The notes: a model not told the origin generated them from the sequence alone. A stretch of DNA of 64,000 nt from Mesocentrotus franciscanus (GCA_037976565.1 CP137666.1:61378605-61442604), one strand, 5' to 3'; positions 12,020-23,128 are shown, numbered from the stretch's first letter. A program made the numbers and translations.

Positions 12020-12310
12020 CGTAAGGACTCGTAAATACTCGTAACTACCTCGTAACAACACGTAAACAGGTCGTAACTAACACGTAAGTTGCTCGTAATT
12101 ATCCGTGACAACTCGTAACAAATCGTGGAATTTTGTCGTAAATACATCGTAAAAACTCGTAATAATCCGTAATAAACCGTGAATAGCTTGTAATAACTCG
12201 TAACAACTCTTAATTCGGTCGTAAAAGTGGCCAAATCGTAAGGATCCGTGAAACATCCGTGAATTTGTGCGATCCGTAAGGACTCGTTAGAAAAATCCGT
12301 GTTTGTGAAG
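12020..12310 (+). repeat. CGTAA phased array, block 3
   Basis: The most regular block. Motif starts include 12020, 12030, 12040, 12051, 12061, 12072, 12083, 12094, 12104, 12114, 12124, 12137, 12148, 12158, 12168, 12178, 12189, 12199, 12209 and 12220, then less regularly to about 12285. Seventeen are exact CGTAA. Apart from one 13-bp and two 17-bp steps, all spacings are 10 or 11 bp. The right edge 'ccgtgtttgtga' (12297-12308) is a weak inverse of 'tcacaaacatccg' (11475-11487), which may mark the element termini. Confidence 0.85.
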
Positions 12311-12529
12311 GGGGTATAAACTAGAAGTGTTTACAAACAACACGAGGTAATGAGTCATAGGAGTAATGATCAATGTCAAGAATATGTATCAATGAATACG
12401 AGTGGTGGAATATCCACTACAGGATGTTATGATGAGTAAGAGAGAGAATACCAAGAAATAGAAAGCAAGTTGATGGAGAGAACTAGATCCAAACTAAATC
12501 CAATTGTCTATTACATGCACCATGTACAA
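12311..12529. other. Intergenic DNA, nothing recognised
   Basis: Unique-looking spacer between the CGTAA array and the next transposon. Confidence 0.5.
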
Positions 12530-13315
12530 TTAAAGTCCGAGTCCACTTTAAAAATAAATTACTTTCAATAGAAGCAGAAAAATCAGACAAACCAATCAAA
12601 AAAAGTTTGAGCAAAATCGGATAACTAATAAGAAATTTATGAATTTTTGAAAAAAGTATGTAAAACTATGGAACAATGAAAATCACTACGCAAATTACCA
12701 ATTTGGTTATCAGTTTGTGACGTCATGTCCTCACTATTTATCAATTGCTTTATATAGTTTAATCCATTAATTTCCCTTTTTATCCCCCAAAACTTGATTT
12801 CCCCATGCCTTTGGCCAGGTTATATGATTTGTATCATATTACGTGCATGACATTTCACAAAATCTTTTATGAACTTTGAAGAATTGATACTATTTTCTGA
12901 ATAATGTATATTCATAATATTATTGACATATATATATATATAGTTTATCAAATTTCGTTTTTTTTATGATTTAACTAAAAAAAAATTACTCTATATTAGT
13001 GCATCCACACAAAAACATATTACTATCAATCTAACTTGGATGCTGGTGTGAAGAAATAAGATTCTTAGGGGGAAAATAGGAAAATTATGTAATCAATATA
13101 AAGAAAATATTTAGAGGATAGTGAGGACATGACGTCACAGACTCATGAGTGAGTTGCCAATTTGTCTAGTGATTTTCAAAATTTTTCATATCATTAAAAA
13201 TTCATAAATTTTCTTATTAGTTATCCGATTTTGCTCAAACTTTTTTCGATTGGTTAGTCTGATTTTTCTGCTTCTATTGAAAATAAGTTATTTTTGTAGT
13301 GGACTTGCCCTTTAA
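12530..13315. mobile_element. Foldback element with TTAA ends (Kolobok/piggyBac-type MITE)
   Basis: TTAA is present at both ends (12530-12533 and 13312-13315). Inverted arms of about 190-200 bp follow. The left arm runs TTAAAG.CCGAGTCCACTTTAAAAATAA, then 'tagaagcagaaaaatcaga', 'gagcaaaatcggataactaa' and 'tgacgtcatgtcctcacta'. The right arm repeats all of these in inverse order. The AT-rich centre (about 12750-13100) has (TA)n at 12930-12942 and no ORF. TTAA target choice with an AGGG-like terminus fits Kolobok; piggyBac also uses TTAA. Arms differ by a few percent and small indels. Confidence 0.8.
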
Positions 13316-15059
13316 GCATCTCAATACATTACGGACGGCTGAGATATAATTTTCAAAATGTTACGTCCAGCATCGTAAGAATGGATGTTATACATGTAGA
13401 GTGCAGCTAAAATAGGAACGTACAATCGAATAGAAAGAGTAGTGACTTTACATAATGTGTTAAGTATTGGAATAGCAGTGCTTATAATTATAAGTACATA
13501 ATTTGCTTAGCTACTTTTTGCTCTGTAACACGAAAGTAGTCAGTGCAGCTCGTGATTAATTCGTTTTTGTTCTGTTCATGCATAGATGCGTATCGCTTTC
13601 AATAGGACAGACAAAAGAGAGTCCGCCAAGCTGCAAAAAAATGAAAAGGCGCCTCGTCTCCGAATGGCTACAGCAAATAAGTTGGCTAAGAAGAGGGACA
13701 TCGCCTACATCCTTCAACATTCCCCCTTCACTATCCCATTCACTCTCCCCTTCACTCTCTGACAAACATACTCGATGCATGTATCGCATCCCAGCATGTT
13801 CGGTGGGTGAAATTGAATCCAGTTAACTTATCTCACCAACAATACTACAGGTTTCTTGCTTTCAAGTACATCATGTTTGACAGCTCGTAATGCACTTAAC
13901 TATTTCCCCTCCAGCCATGGGCGCATCCAGTGATAAAGGAATTTGAGGGGGGCAGAGTGTTGTCTTTGAATCCTTTCATAACTCCGCGTTGAAACTAAAA
14001 CGAATGCCCGGGTTAAGTATGCATAGTTTCCCTTTTGACTGGACGGTATACTTGCACGTTTTATATTACATTTAATTAAGTCACACCGAGCCAGAGGCCC
14101 ATAATGTGCCCCAATCGCTATTTTAACCGACCCAGTTCCTTGCACCCTGAATCAACATGATCAATATTTTCTGGTATTTAATACTCCCTACATATTATTC
14201 AGGATACAATTCGCATGTCAGGCAGCTCTGAATTCTGAAATGAATGCATATCAAGAATAATTTTAGGATACATGAAAACACCACGAGAAACTGCACAGAA
14301 GGTAAAGACTACGAGAACATCCATAGTGAAATGCACATGAAGTAGGTACACGCACTGGCATATTTATATTCTGTCTGCATGGAGTGAAAAGGGCGTTAAC
14401 TCATATAATTCAACACAGAATTAATGTCCTTCTGGTTTTCAACAAATGAATCGTAAATAGTACAAATTACCTCGTCCCCCCCCCTCTTCATTTAAGTCAT
14501 TCTTGTACCTGTTATTCATCATTTCAATGCCAAAGGATGTAAATTATCTCATAAAAGTGTGAACACTTTAATTTAAAAAAACATAAAACCAAAAATAGAA
14601 ATGCACTAGTAGTGCTCTACGGCAGGGATTACTTTGAGTGTTCAGTAAGAGTTTTTTCTTCGCTTCCTATTGTCATGATTGCCATATTAGACCAATAGAT
14701 GTGACAAGTTAGACATTTTACGCCCATTCGTTACATTCTAAAGAAAGATCTGATTGGTTAGAAATGCTTCTTTGCCTCTACAAAAATGATGGTTTGCCTT
14801 GCGGTTCCTATTGTCATGTTAGAACTATGTTAATCGTGTAGGGTTAAAAGCTACCCCTTTGTGCGTTCTTCAAATACTCCATCAGTGTATTCAAATGAAT
14901 CTTCAGCAAAGAATTATATATTTCAGTGCATGATAACAACAAATGAATTCCTTACCTTACAATGTAAAAAGCAGTTCAACTCTAACGAAATTCAAATATT
15001 CATGTAAACAGTTATTTTTCAAACGCATGATGTGCGCTGAGTAGATTTCTCTGTACAAT
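13316..15059. other. Intergenic DNA, nothing firmly recognised
   Basis: No gene. The phrase 'cttcctattgtcatg' near 14663 is echoed by 'gttcctattgtcatg' near 14804, a possible old 141-bp duplication. A C-run lies at 14475-14485. Open frames at 13556-14145 are short, overlapping and unconvincing. Confidence 0.5.
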
Positions 15060-15297
15060 GTTCTGCCTGCGGTGTGTGTTGGTGTGTCCGTGTGCTTGTG
15101 AACGAATGAGGTTGGGTGTATGTTTGTTCTGATTAGTTTTACAATATTTTATTATAATTTGCTTGTTTGTTTATTTTTGTACAGGGCCCCATTCTCACAA
15201 GCTTTGCTTATCTTTGGGTCCTTCCGATTTTGCTGTTCATTTTTAATGTATTGTGTATTTTGAATTTTAATGGAAAATAAATGAATTGAATTGAATG
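15060..15297 (+). mobile_element. LINE 3' end (non-coding tail only)
   Basis: A T-rich 3' UTR-like stretch contains 'gtacagggccccattctcac', 'gcttatctttgggtccttcc' and an AATAAATG-like signal. It ends in the short tandem tail 'gaattgaattgaat' (15281-15294). Similar (ATTGAATTGAAT)-type tails end the minus-strand remnants at 30088, 39711 and 50108. There is no reverse-transcriptase coding sequence in this copy, so it is a severely 5'-truncated insertion. The left limit is approximate. Confidence 0.6.
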
Positions 15298-15809
15298 GAA
15301 ATGTAACAAACTAAATATTCAATGCCGAATTCATCACATTAGATGAAGGTACGGATTGTTTGGAAAAGCTATTTTGCCTTGGAAAGTTGTCATTTACTTG
15401 TTATCGTCATCCACTTGTTATAGCAAAGCTAATCTTAGAAGGTTGAAAAGGTCCCCATGATGCGTTTTCCAGCTACTACGTCACTTTCTTTCAAGACATA
15501 ACCAAGCACGACGTCAGGTGTGCGGCTGCAGGTAAGACGAGCTCCCTACTACAAAAAAAATATATCATGATGAAGAAACGCTTTCCCGCCTTTTCTACAC
15601 CTTTCGCGCCTTCCCTGCCTCTCTCACCTCCCACCTCCTCCACTTTCTGTTTTTCTGACTTTCAAATGACTTGGATGTGAGCTTTTAAGCTTTTTTTTTG
15701 TACAACACGTTGCGAATATTGGGCACACGTGCTTACTTGAAGGCAAAGTGGTTTCGTGTGTCTCGCCATAAGGCGAGTTACAGTACAAGGGAGTTGTAAT
15801 GAATTCCTT
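15298..15809. other. Intergenic DNA, nothing recognised
   Basis: No gene or element ends. A pyrimidine-rich patch lies at 15590-15660. Confidence 0.5.
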
Positions 15810-16135
15810 CTGCATGCTGTCTTGGAGATGATTGCTAATAACTCACGGTGGAAATTGAACGGCTATATTTTAAGTGAGCCAAAGTACGAAGGAGTCCTAG
15901 CACTAGACAAGTACTTTACTAACATGTAAATCACATACGATATACATGTATTCATGTGTTCTATGATATTCAAAAATATCTCAATAAGTTATGGAAACCT
16001 GCATGTTCTTTTGGAGTCGAATGCTAATAAACCAGAGTAAAAAATAAATGGCAATTTTTTAAGTGAGGGAAATTACTATGGTGTCCACGCTCTTGACAAA
16101 TAATTTATATCATACGTAAGTAATACATGAGTTCC
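15810..16135. repeat. Diverged tandem duplication, about 189 bp
   Basis: Copy 1 (15810-15998) and copy 2 (15999 to about 16135) share in order 'ctgcatg', 'ttggag', 'atgctaata', 'ttttaagtgag', 'cta/ctcttgacaa' and 'acatg/catacg' blocks. Similarity is clear but only moderate, so the duplication is old. Neither copy has coding potential. Confidence 0.65.
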
Positions 16136-16925
16136 ATTATTTTGGAAAATCTTGCCAACGGAAGATAAGCAAATTTAAAGTACCGTTAACTATCGTCTGC
16201 CCGAAAGTGTGCCCGTGACCATAATGAAAGAGAATCAGACATTTAGACACGCATTACATTGCTAACACTATGTCATGGGTTTCCAAATGAATATTCTTGT
16301 TTATATTATGACGCAGCAGAGCGTGGTGCTGGTCTTCACTTATTTCAGTTGATTTCTCTTCGTGGTAGATAGGGATAAATGAGAACTGTAATGAACTGGT
16401 ACACTTTCAATGTTTTGATTTGTTTCTCCTTTTTTCACATTGCACATTATTATCATAATAATAAACTTCGACAGTTCTCATCAGGACTCTCTGGTGTCTT
16501 CAATTACATATTCATAACCAATGTAAACAAGACAAATCACGACATTTTTCAGAGATAGAAAGAGAGAAAACATATTGAGTTTTGGGAAAGAAGAGGATTT
16601 TGAATGAATTCCGAGATCCTTTGTTAAAATTGGGAATATGTTACATCAGATTTGTGTTATCGTATTTTCTGTATTCACTGAGTAGAATTTGAGAAATAAA
16701 GTTAAGAATTCCCTTCTTTGTCACTAGCAATCGTAGACAGGCGTCCTGAACTGAGCAAAATGGAATCAGTCTGCAAATTTTTTACGTCTGTCAGAATGGA
16801 TCACCAGAGCATAGTCGTCAACCCATTTCTTCATTCATACTCAATAAAAAAATTAAACAAAAAACAAAATAATAAAAGTGGCCTAGCAATGTCACTGTCA
16901 AATGTCCTTACTCTTAGGTCTAATG
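16136..16925. other. Intergenic DNA, nothing recognised
   Basis: AT-rich. The open frame 16718-16996 runs into the adjacent SINE and has no recognisable domain. Confidence 0.5.
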
Positions 16926-17160
16926 ATAGCTATATTTACATAGCGCACATTATCATCCCAGAGAAGGCGCAAAGTGCCTCGGCCCAGCTACCCTGAGGGG
17001 CTGAAAGTATCAAAGGTACTATTGATTCCTACCAGGTACCCATTTTCAATATAGATTGATGTAATGCCAAGAGACATTAATGCTGCGATTGTGGCTCGAA
17101 CCCTGAACCACTTGATTCACAGATAGGTGACGTATCCACAATGCCACGACACCTCTGCAG
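16926..17160 (-). mobile_element. tRNA-derived SINE, minus strand
   Basis: On the minus strand the head 'gaggtgtcgtggcattgtgg' begins near 17158. The B-box equivalent is the inverse of 'ggctcgaaccc' (17093-17103), giving GGGTTCGAGCC. The middle contains the family phrase 'gggtacctggtagg'. The tail on the + strand is 'atatttacatagcgcacatt...gaaggcgcaaagtgcc', the degraded AGCGCCTT...GCGCTATATAA motif. No (ATT)n tail is left. Same family as 5184-5494, 40943-41307 and 57216-57447. Confidence 0.75.
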
Positions 17161-18256
17161 GTAATGCAAACTGAACGGCATCGGCTTAGAAGGTTTGGAG
17201 CTGGCAAACATGGTTACGACTCGTCTAATGCAGTGTTCAATTTCAGAGAGGGGAAATGAGCTGTCGCTCTTTTACCATTGGAGATCATTTTGGTCCAAAA
17301 CTGGAGAAAGAAGATCAAGTCCCATCAGCTGTTCTAGAAACCTTCAGATTAGACTTCCGACTTAGTCTGAGAAAGAGCTTCTCCATGGCATAAACCTAGA
17401 TAATGTGACATGTATCGGCAAAGGGTAGGTAACTGGATACAGGGAGCACGAGAGGAAACTAAAAGATCAGATAAAACACACTCTGACGGGAGAAAGCTGT
17501 ACCAGTATCATAACATTACCTTTGCAGTTACACGTGGCTTGAGGCAAATAGTCCATAGGCACCATCTTTAGAAGGACATCTCTGTTAGACACCGCACCTG
17601 CAAAAGTTATAGCATTTCTGTTTCATGGAAAGAGGGTATTTCTCAATAAATTTGATGGGAGTTAGGATGAAAATTAATAGGGCTACTTCTCATTCGCTAT
17701 CACATTAAGCTCTCGTGATGATCGCAGATCGCAGGTCGATCCCACCTCGAATCTTTCAGACGATAACGCTACCTATATAGTAGACGGACAATAGATAATT
17801 GACCTATACAAATGAGTACCCAATGGAAAATAGACACAACGACTGCTGATATAATATGTAATACATTTATATTCAATGCTAGGGTAGGTTGATCATGTAA
17901 GCGTCATATGACCTACAGTAAGCGCAGAGGCCCAATTTTGTTAGAAGGACGTCTTTTGACCAAAATATATTGACTTTCCAATTTCTGAATGCTGACACTT
18001 TATTATAGTGTAAATTACATTTTGTTAAATAAAATGAGATTGTATAAACTACAAATATAAAACCACCTTGCTGCTCGAATATAGGGGTATCGGTTGCCTG
18101 ACTATAGGTAATTTCAAAATTATTGGCTGGAGAGAAGGGGCGGGAGTGGGGGAGGCGCTCCACCAGTTGAGACACCTCCCTGGCTACAGCCACCATCATC
18201 CGTCAGCCTCCCATATCATACGTGAAATAGTATACATATATAAACTGTCTTGAGAG
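17161..18256. other. Intergenic DNA, nothing recognised
   Basis: No supported gene. The 106-codon frame on the minus strand (17879-18199) covers AT-rich and G-rich patches with no recognisable motif; I treat it as chance. Confidence 0.5.
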
Positions 18257-18360
18257 GTTCTGGTCAAGAGGTGACTCCAATAGTACTATTTGCTGAGGGC
18301 CTAGCTCCGAAGCAAATGGAACTATTGAAGTCACCGAGGCCCATAGTTCCAACCAGTACC
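18257..18360. other. Hairpin-forming inverted repeat
   Basis: 'aggtgactccaatagtacta' onward to 18294 pairs with 18310-18337 ('agcaaatggaactattgaag' then 'tcaccg'). The stem is about 26 bp with four mismatches around a loop of about 15 bp. Weaker pairing extends outward ('gttctggtcaa' with 'ttccaaccagtacc'). The size suits a pre-miRNA-like hairpin or a tiny MITE; the sequence alone cannot decide. No miRNA seed is recognised. Confidence 0.6.
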
Positions 18361-18389
18361 CCGGAAAGAAGGCAGGGTATATTTCTTTT

Positions 18390-18701
18390 ACATCCTGCAT
18401 CAACAATTTATTTTTCCAAAAAAAAATGTATCAGTCATTTTTTATTTTATTTGTATTAAATTGAAATATAACATTTTTTATATTTTAAACTTTTTTTGAA
18501 TTTTAATAACATTTATTTCAAATTTAAAATTATTATCAAAAAAAGAATTTAAACAAAACTTTAACTTTTTAACATTTTACAGTTTTAATAACAAAATTAC
18601 TAGCCGTAAATGGTTCTTTTTGCAAAATAGTGTGTTTATTTTTGATCACGTGAAGAGCTCTCAACCAATAAAAAACCAATACATTTTTGATGCAGGATAT
18701 A
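18390..18701. mobile_element. AT-rich MITE-like element
   Basis: The left end 'acatcctgcatcaacaattt' and right end 'tacatttttgatgcaggata' are inverse to each other over about 25-35 bp with several mismatches. The roughly 250-bp interior is almost all A/T with no ORF. A TA dinucleotide may flank both ends, which would suit Tc1/mariner- or Tourist-like MITEs. The target duplication is ambiguous in such AT-rich DNA. Confidence 0.55.
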
Positions 18702-19042
18702 AGAACTGTTATATAACTCACTCCAAAATCCTAATCAAATGATTGGTCAAACGCTGTGACGTGTGATTCACTTCCTGAGAATATCCCACGTATTTTCATG
18801 AAGAAGTTTCCAGTACTATCAAATGATTTGTTAAGGACGCGATGCGCAGCAATGTATGTAGAGGTTAGGGCGATTATACTGTGTATGTCTATACTTGCGT
18901 AGAACTGCGCGTAAACGCGTAGAAGGTAAGAGTGCTTAGCTCTGTACTCGCGCTATGAGTAAGCCTATCTAACCTCGGATTTATTTGTAAATTTTAATAA
19001 CAAAAACAATCTTGAAATTAATTCTTTTCATACCAAATATCT
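18702..19042. other. Intergenic DNA, nothing recognised
   Basis: Contains a CpG-bearing patch (18830-18960: 'gcgtagaactgcgcgtaaac'), which stands out from the AT-rich surroundings but has no gene signal. Confidence 0.45.
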
Positions 19043-19170
19043 AGGATCCAAGAGGTACGTTTTATGAAACAAATGATGCATGTTCCGATTCGTTCATTAC
19101 AGGATCTATCTGCTCTTGTTGAGGCTTGATTGATTGATGCAGAAAGCCTCAACTCGAGTCCCGATAGATC
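19043..19170. repeat. Dispersed repeat, copy A (partner at 60424-60555)
   Basis: Shares 'aggatc.aagaggtacgttttat', 'aaatgatgcatgtt', 'cgttcatt' and 'gatctatctgctcttgttga' with 60424-60555, in the same order and spacing. The right half is inverted: 'gatctatctgctcttgttga' (19103) pairs with 'ctcgagtcccgatagatc' (19153-19170). Likely one end of a dispersed element; class unknown. Confidence 0.5.
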
Positions 19171-22059
19171 GCATAATGATAGATTGTATATTGTTCAATC
19201 ACGTTGAATAAACTAATATTCCATTCATCAATATGAGTGTCGTCGCATGAAATAACGCGATGATTGATGTGTTTGATACTTATAATCTACTCGTTGTCAT
19301 ACATGTCATACGCTAATGATTAAACATACCAAATGTACTTTAATAATTCAGTCGACACCGATATAGGAATAGGACGATTATGATAAAGAGAGAAATGTGT
19401 TTGTTCATTGCTTCGCGTTGCACCTGAAGATGATCAGTTCCCAATTGTATATCTCATGATTGAAAGAGAAGTGGTTTTCCCTCACCACTGCCGTATTCTA
19501 TAACAACGGAGCAATATTCATACGATAGTAATGGTATATCACTATATGCCATTCTCAATCAACCTCAAACATAGTTAAATGTTGAGAAAACCGTGACTGC
19601 TCAGCTTTTTCCATGTTCTTACTTTTTAATTTATAGTAATGTTTAGGCCATATCGATTCAAATATTGAACAACGTCACTATTTTGTTGTTGGTTGTAGTA
19701 AAACGACATGTGAAAAAGATGCGTAACGGATTTACAGGGTTATAGAGTCAGGCATCGAACTTGATTTTCAATCAAAAAGGTTTGGGAAATGACAGTTCAT
19801 TTGAAATTATTCTTTTGATTATGGTGATACCTTTGATTTTAAGATTATTCGAAACGCGATACAATTAGTTTGCTTAATGCATATTTTGAGAGGTGTTCTA
19901 CTCAATCTTGAAATAATTAAGATTATGAATAATGAAACTATTTTTAAGTCCAATCCATAATGTTCTATAGCAATGACCTATAAACCAAGATGCTCAATGT
20001 TATACATTATATAAAGGTATAAATTGAACAAACAAAGCAGGTCGGTGTAAAAGGTATGTCTCCTATTATTTTTTATTGAAATAGCCTACTCGAATAGAAT
20101 TAAATCAAAGGGGAAAAGTAAGAACATGCGATTTTGATGTAAAACAAGAATAACGTCTCTCCTGATGGTACTCAAAACTGACAATGGATATCCATCATTT
20201 TTTCTGGAATTACGCAAAAGGAATATCAAAAGAAATAAAATCCCGGGAAATATACAGAAGAGAGGCGACCCGGATAAGATAGCGACATGTAAATTGAGGA
20301 AAGGGAAGGCGAGCTCCTATGGATTACAACCCCTACGCTAGCCCCGAGCCAATTTGCCAATCATGCTGAAAATAGAGGACCTTCATTAATGACCATCATC
20401 GCATGTGCACGCCTCTGAAAAATGAATACATATTACCTCGTGATGGCCCAATGATACCTCGCACCATCATCCGTCATCCGTATCGCATGTCGAATTTTGA
20501 GATGGCTCGCCACGTTGTCAAGTATATTTCTGTTTTCTTGTTGCTGTTGCTGTTGTAGCTAAGGAGATCTTTAAATATCTTGCCTTCAAAATCGGTGTGT
20601 AGGAATATGAACATTGCCCGGCTTGTCTGTGTTTTATGAAATAATTTTTGTTCTTTACGTATCAAAATAAAATATACTAGATTTAATTGGTTTTACAGTG
20701 CTGTGATAGTGATGATCATCGGTGTGCGGGTCAATTTTGCCATGGGGCAACTTTCTTTTTTGCCCAATTACCAAATTAAAAGCTTCTACATTTTCGAGAA
20801 AGAAAAGCGAGTGAGCAAAAATTGTCGACGACTAATTACTAATTAATCAAAATATCCTCAATACGATAACAAAATAATGCGCAATCTTGAAACACAAAGG
20901 GAGAAAAAAAGGTCTTTCCAAAAATTCAACGTACAACGTCTTGTGAAGATCCTCTTAGCATAGCCAAGAAGGTAGAGAGGACAATTGCCCTTCCCAAATT
21001 GTGATGTTTCAATATTTTGTCACTATACTAAACACTCTGTCTTTAAATGTGGGGGTTTTCAGTCCCGTTACATTAATTTATTGGCAATCTATTTCTCATG
21101 GCTTCTCCTCCCCAACATCAATAAAAACAAGCTACGCTATTAAATGGAAAGTGTTTTAGGGTTAAAATTGACAGATAGTGCATATGTTTTGGATGACAGC
21201 AGTGATTGCTTTCTCAGTTTCTTCTGCAAAAATAAAATCCCTTTTCAAAACCACAGGCTTCGACATTCATTTCCAATCAAATACCTAATCATGCCATTTC
21301 TTGAAATAGAAGTGAAGCCAATTTAGGCTAATAAGCGTCAATTGCAGATCAAGAAATTTATAAAGAATGTCCTGACAAATCTTATTAAAACAATCAATCC
21401 TTTAAGGCTGGATATCCGTAAGGGGAAATGAAAACATTAATAAAACAGATGCGTTTGAATAAGAAACAAAAATGTACATTATCCTCATCCCGCCCCGGCG
21501 CCTGAATAAATACATGTATAAAAAGGCCTCTCACGAAATACTATCTTCAAAAACAAATAATGGGTAAAAGTCCGGACACAGAAGTGCTACGTTGTTCGCA
21601 AAACCTTAACTGGTTACTATTTTATCAAACTTAAATTATATTTATCACTTTTGTTACAAGTGAATTTTTCATAATTTTGTTAGGGGGGGGGGGCAATACC
21701 TATCACCCCGTTGGGGATGAACTTGCCCAAGGTTGGTGAGATGCAGAACTCATGTGATTATCACTCACCACATAATTTACGTTCGCATCTCTATTTCAAA
21801 TTCCGCGGAGAAAAGGGTATTTAAAAAAAATTCTCCCCAATTTATCCATCAACCGCGACAGTGAGAAGGAATGAGTCCTTTTTCGCTAAAATAACCGCGA
21901 AATCAAATTTTAGGGGTGTTTCGGGAGTTAAAATATTTTGGGATATGGAAATATGGGTGAATGTTCCCATCCGAAATTCCTCGCTAAAATTAGTAGGTAG
22001 GAACATTTTACCAATGAGCCTCCTCGAACATGTTGAAAAGTTAAACTAGAAATGCAATC
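19171..22059. other. Intergenic DNA, nothing recognised
   Basis: Nearly 2.9 kb without a supported gene or clear repeat. A G-run lies at 21683-21693. The 21780-22050 part has scattered 'ccgcg' and 'cgctaaaat' phrases that hint at a degraded repeat joined to the composite region that follows. Confidence 0.5.
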
Positions 22060-22139
22060 GTGTCAGAACGATATGCGTGCAATGACGCCATGTTTTTACG
22101 TGTAAAACGAAAGAGCATCTTTCAGACTAGTTATGCAGA

Positions 22140-22960
22140 GTATGAAATAGCATTTAAAATGGCCCTCTTGACAGGTTTTAAAAATCCGGCTTCGAGATGC
22201 TCTGCGTATGGCCACTCAGACTACTCTTGCAAGATTTCAAGAATTTTGTAAACCACTCTCTTTTTTTCTATGATAATCCCATCGAAACACGTGATGTAAA
22301 ATAGATTTACAGGACAAAATGGCGACTAAAATGTCATGCTTGACCGATTTTAAAAATCCGGCTTCGAAATGCTTTGCATTTGGCCACCTAGAATGTGGCT
22401 GTAAAATTTCAAAAAAAATAAAGATCGTTCTGGGGCCAAAAGCGTGAACCCGATTTGCCCCATAGACAATGCGTGTAATGCATGGGCGGAAAACGTACAG
22501 GATCTGTATTATGACCGGACTTAAATAGTTTTTTTTTCTCTCTCTTTATGTCTCTTTATGGGCCGTATTTGGTATCATTGGAAAGAGAATTTCATGGTTG
22601 TTATTGTAAACCATTCTCTTTTTTTCTATGATAATCCGATTGAAACACGTGATGTAAAATAGATTTATAGGACAAAATGGCGTCTCAAATGGCCCCCTTG
22701 ACCAATTTCACAAATCCGGCTCGAGGTGCCCTGCGTATTGCAACTCGGAATGTCACTGCAAATTTTCAAGGAAAAAAGAGAACGTTTAGGGGGCGAAAAG
22801 CAGTCTGAAAAAATGACGTCATGGCCGATACGTGTTATAATCGGGCGGAAACTCGGCGGAATTCGTATATTGACCCTTGTTCAAATGCGATTTACTCACA
22901 ATTTTCTGAGTGAACATATACCATATTTGGTATCATTCGAAAGGGCACTTTACTGCGGTC
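22140..22960. repeat. Tandem repeat, 358-bp period, 2.5 copies
   Basis: The junction phrase 'gtaaaccactctctttttt' (22248) recurs at 22606. 'aatccggc' occurs at 22183, 22355 and 22713, and 'ggtatcattggaaag' (22571) recurs as 'ggtatcattcgaaag' (22929). The 22248/22606, 22355/22713 and 22571/22929 pairs all give a period of 358 bp. The first unit is incomplete (172 bp separates the first two 'aatccggc' phrases). Units also share 'gaaacacgtgatgtaaaat' and 'gacaaaatggcg'. Moderate divergence indicates age. No ORF spans a unit. Confidence 0.8.
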
Positions 22961-23128
22961 AGTTTGACACCATTGTCATCTGCGCGCAATGTACTGCACG
23001 CATTAAACGCGCTATTACGTAATGCATAGTAAATTCATCATTTTTGGCGATAACTTTGCGCTGACATAATCGAATTTTACCAAACTTGGCAGACAGTTGT
23101 CACGTATATGGATACATATCGTCGCTCG
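22961..23128. other. Link between the two tandem regions, with inverted partner at 24160
   Basis: 'aaacttggcagaca' at about 23081-23094 is the inverse of 'tgtctgccaagttt' at about 24164-24177. 'atatcgtc' at 23117-23124 likewise mirrors 'gacgatat' at 24157-24164. The 557-bp duplication therefore lies inside an inverted frame. Confidence 0.6.

Noticed and set aside
11508..12234. Open frames rich in 'LRV/YGLLRV' across the CGTAA array
   Set aside because: Repeated peptide-like text arises from the 10/11-bp motif spacing and appears in several frames on both strands.
11486..12310. Telomere-like or centromeric satellite
   Set aside because: Only a pentamer is conserved, linkers vary, and orientation changes twice; this is neither a telomere hexamer nor a homogeneous satellite.
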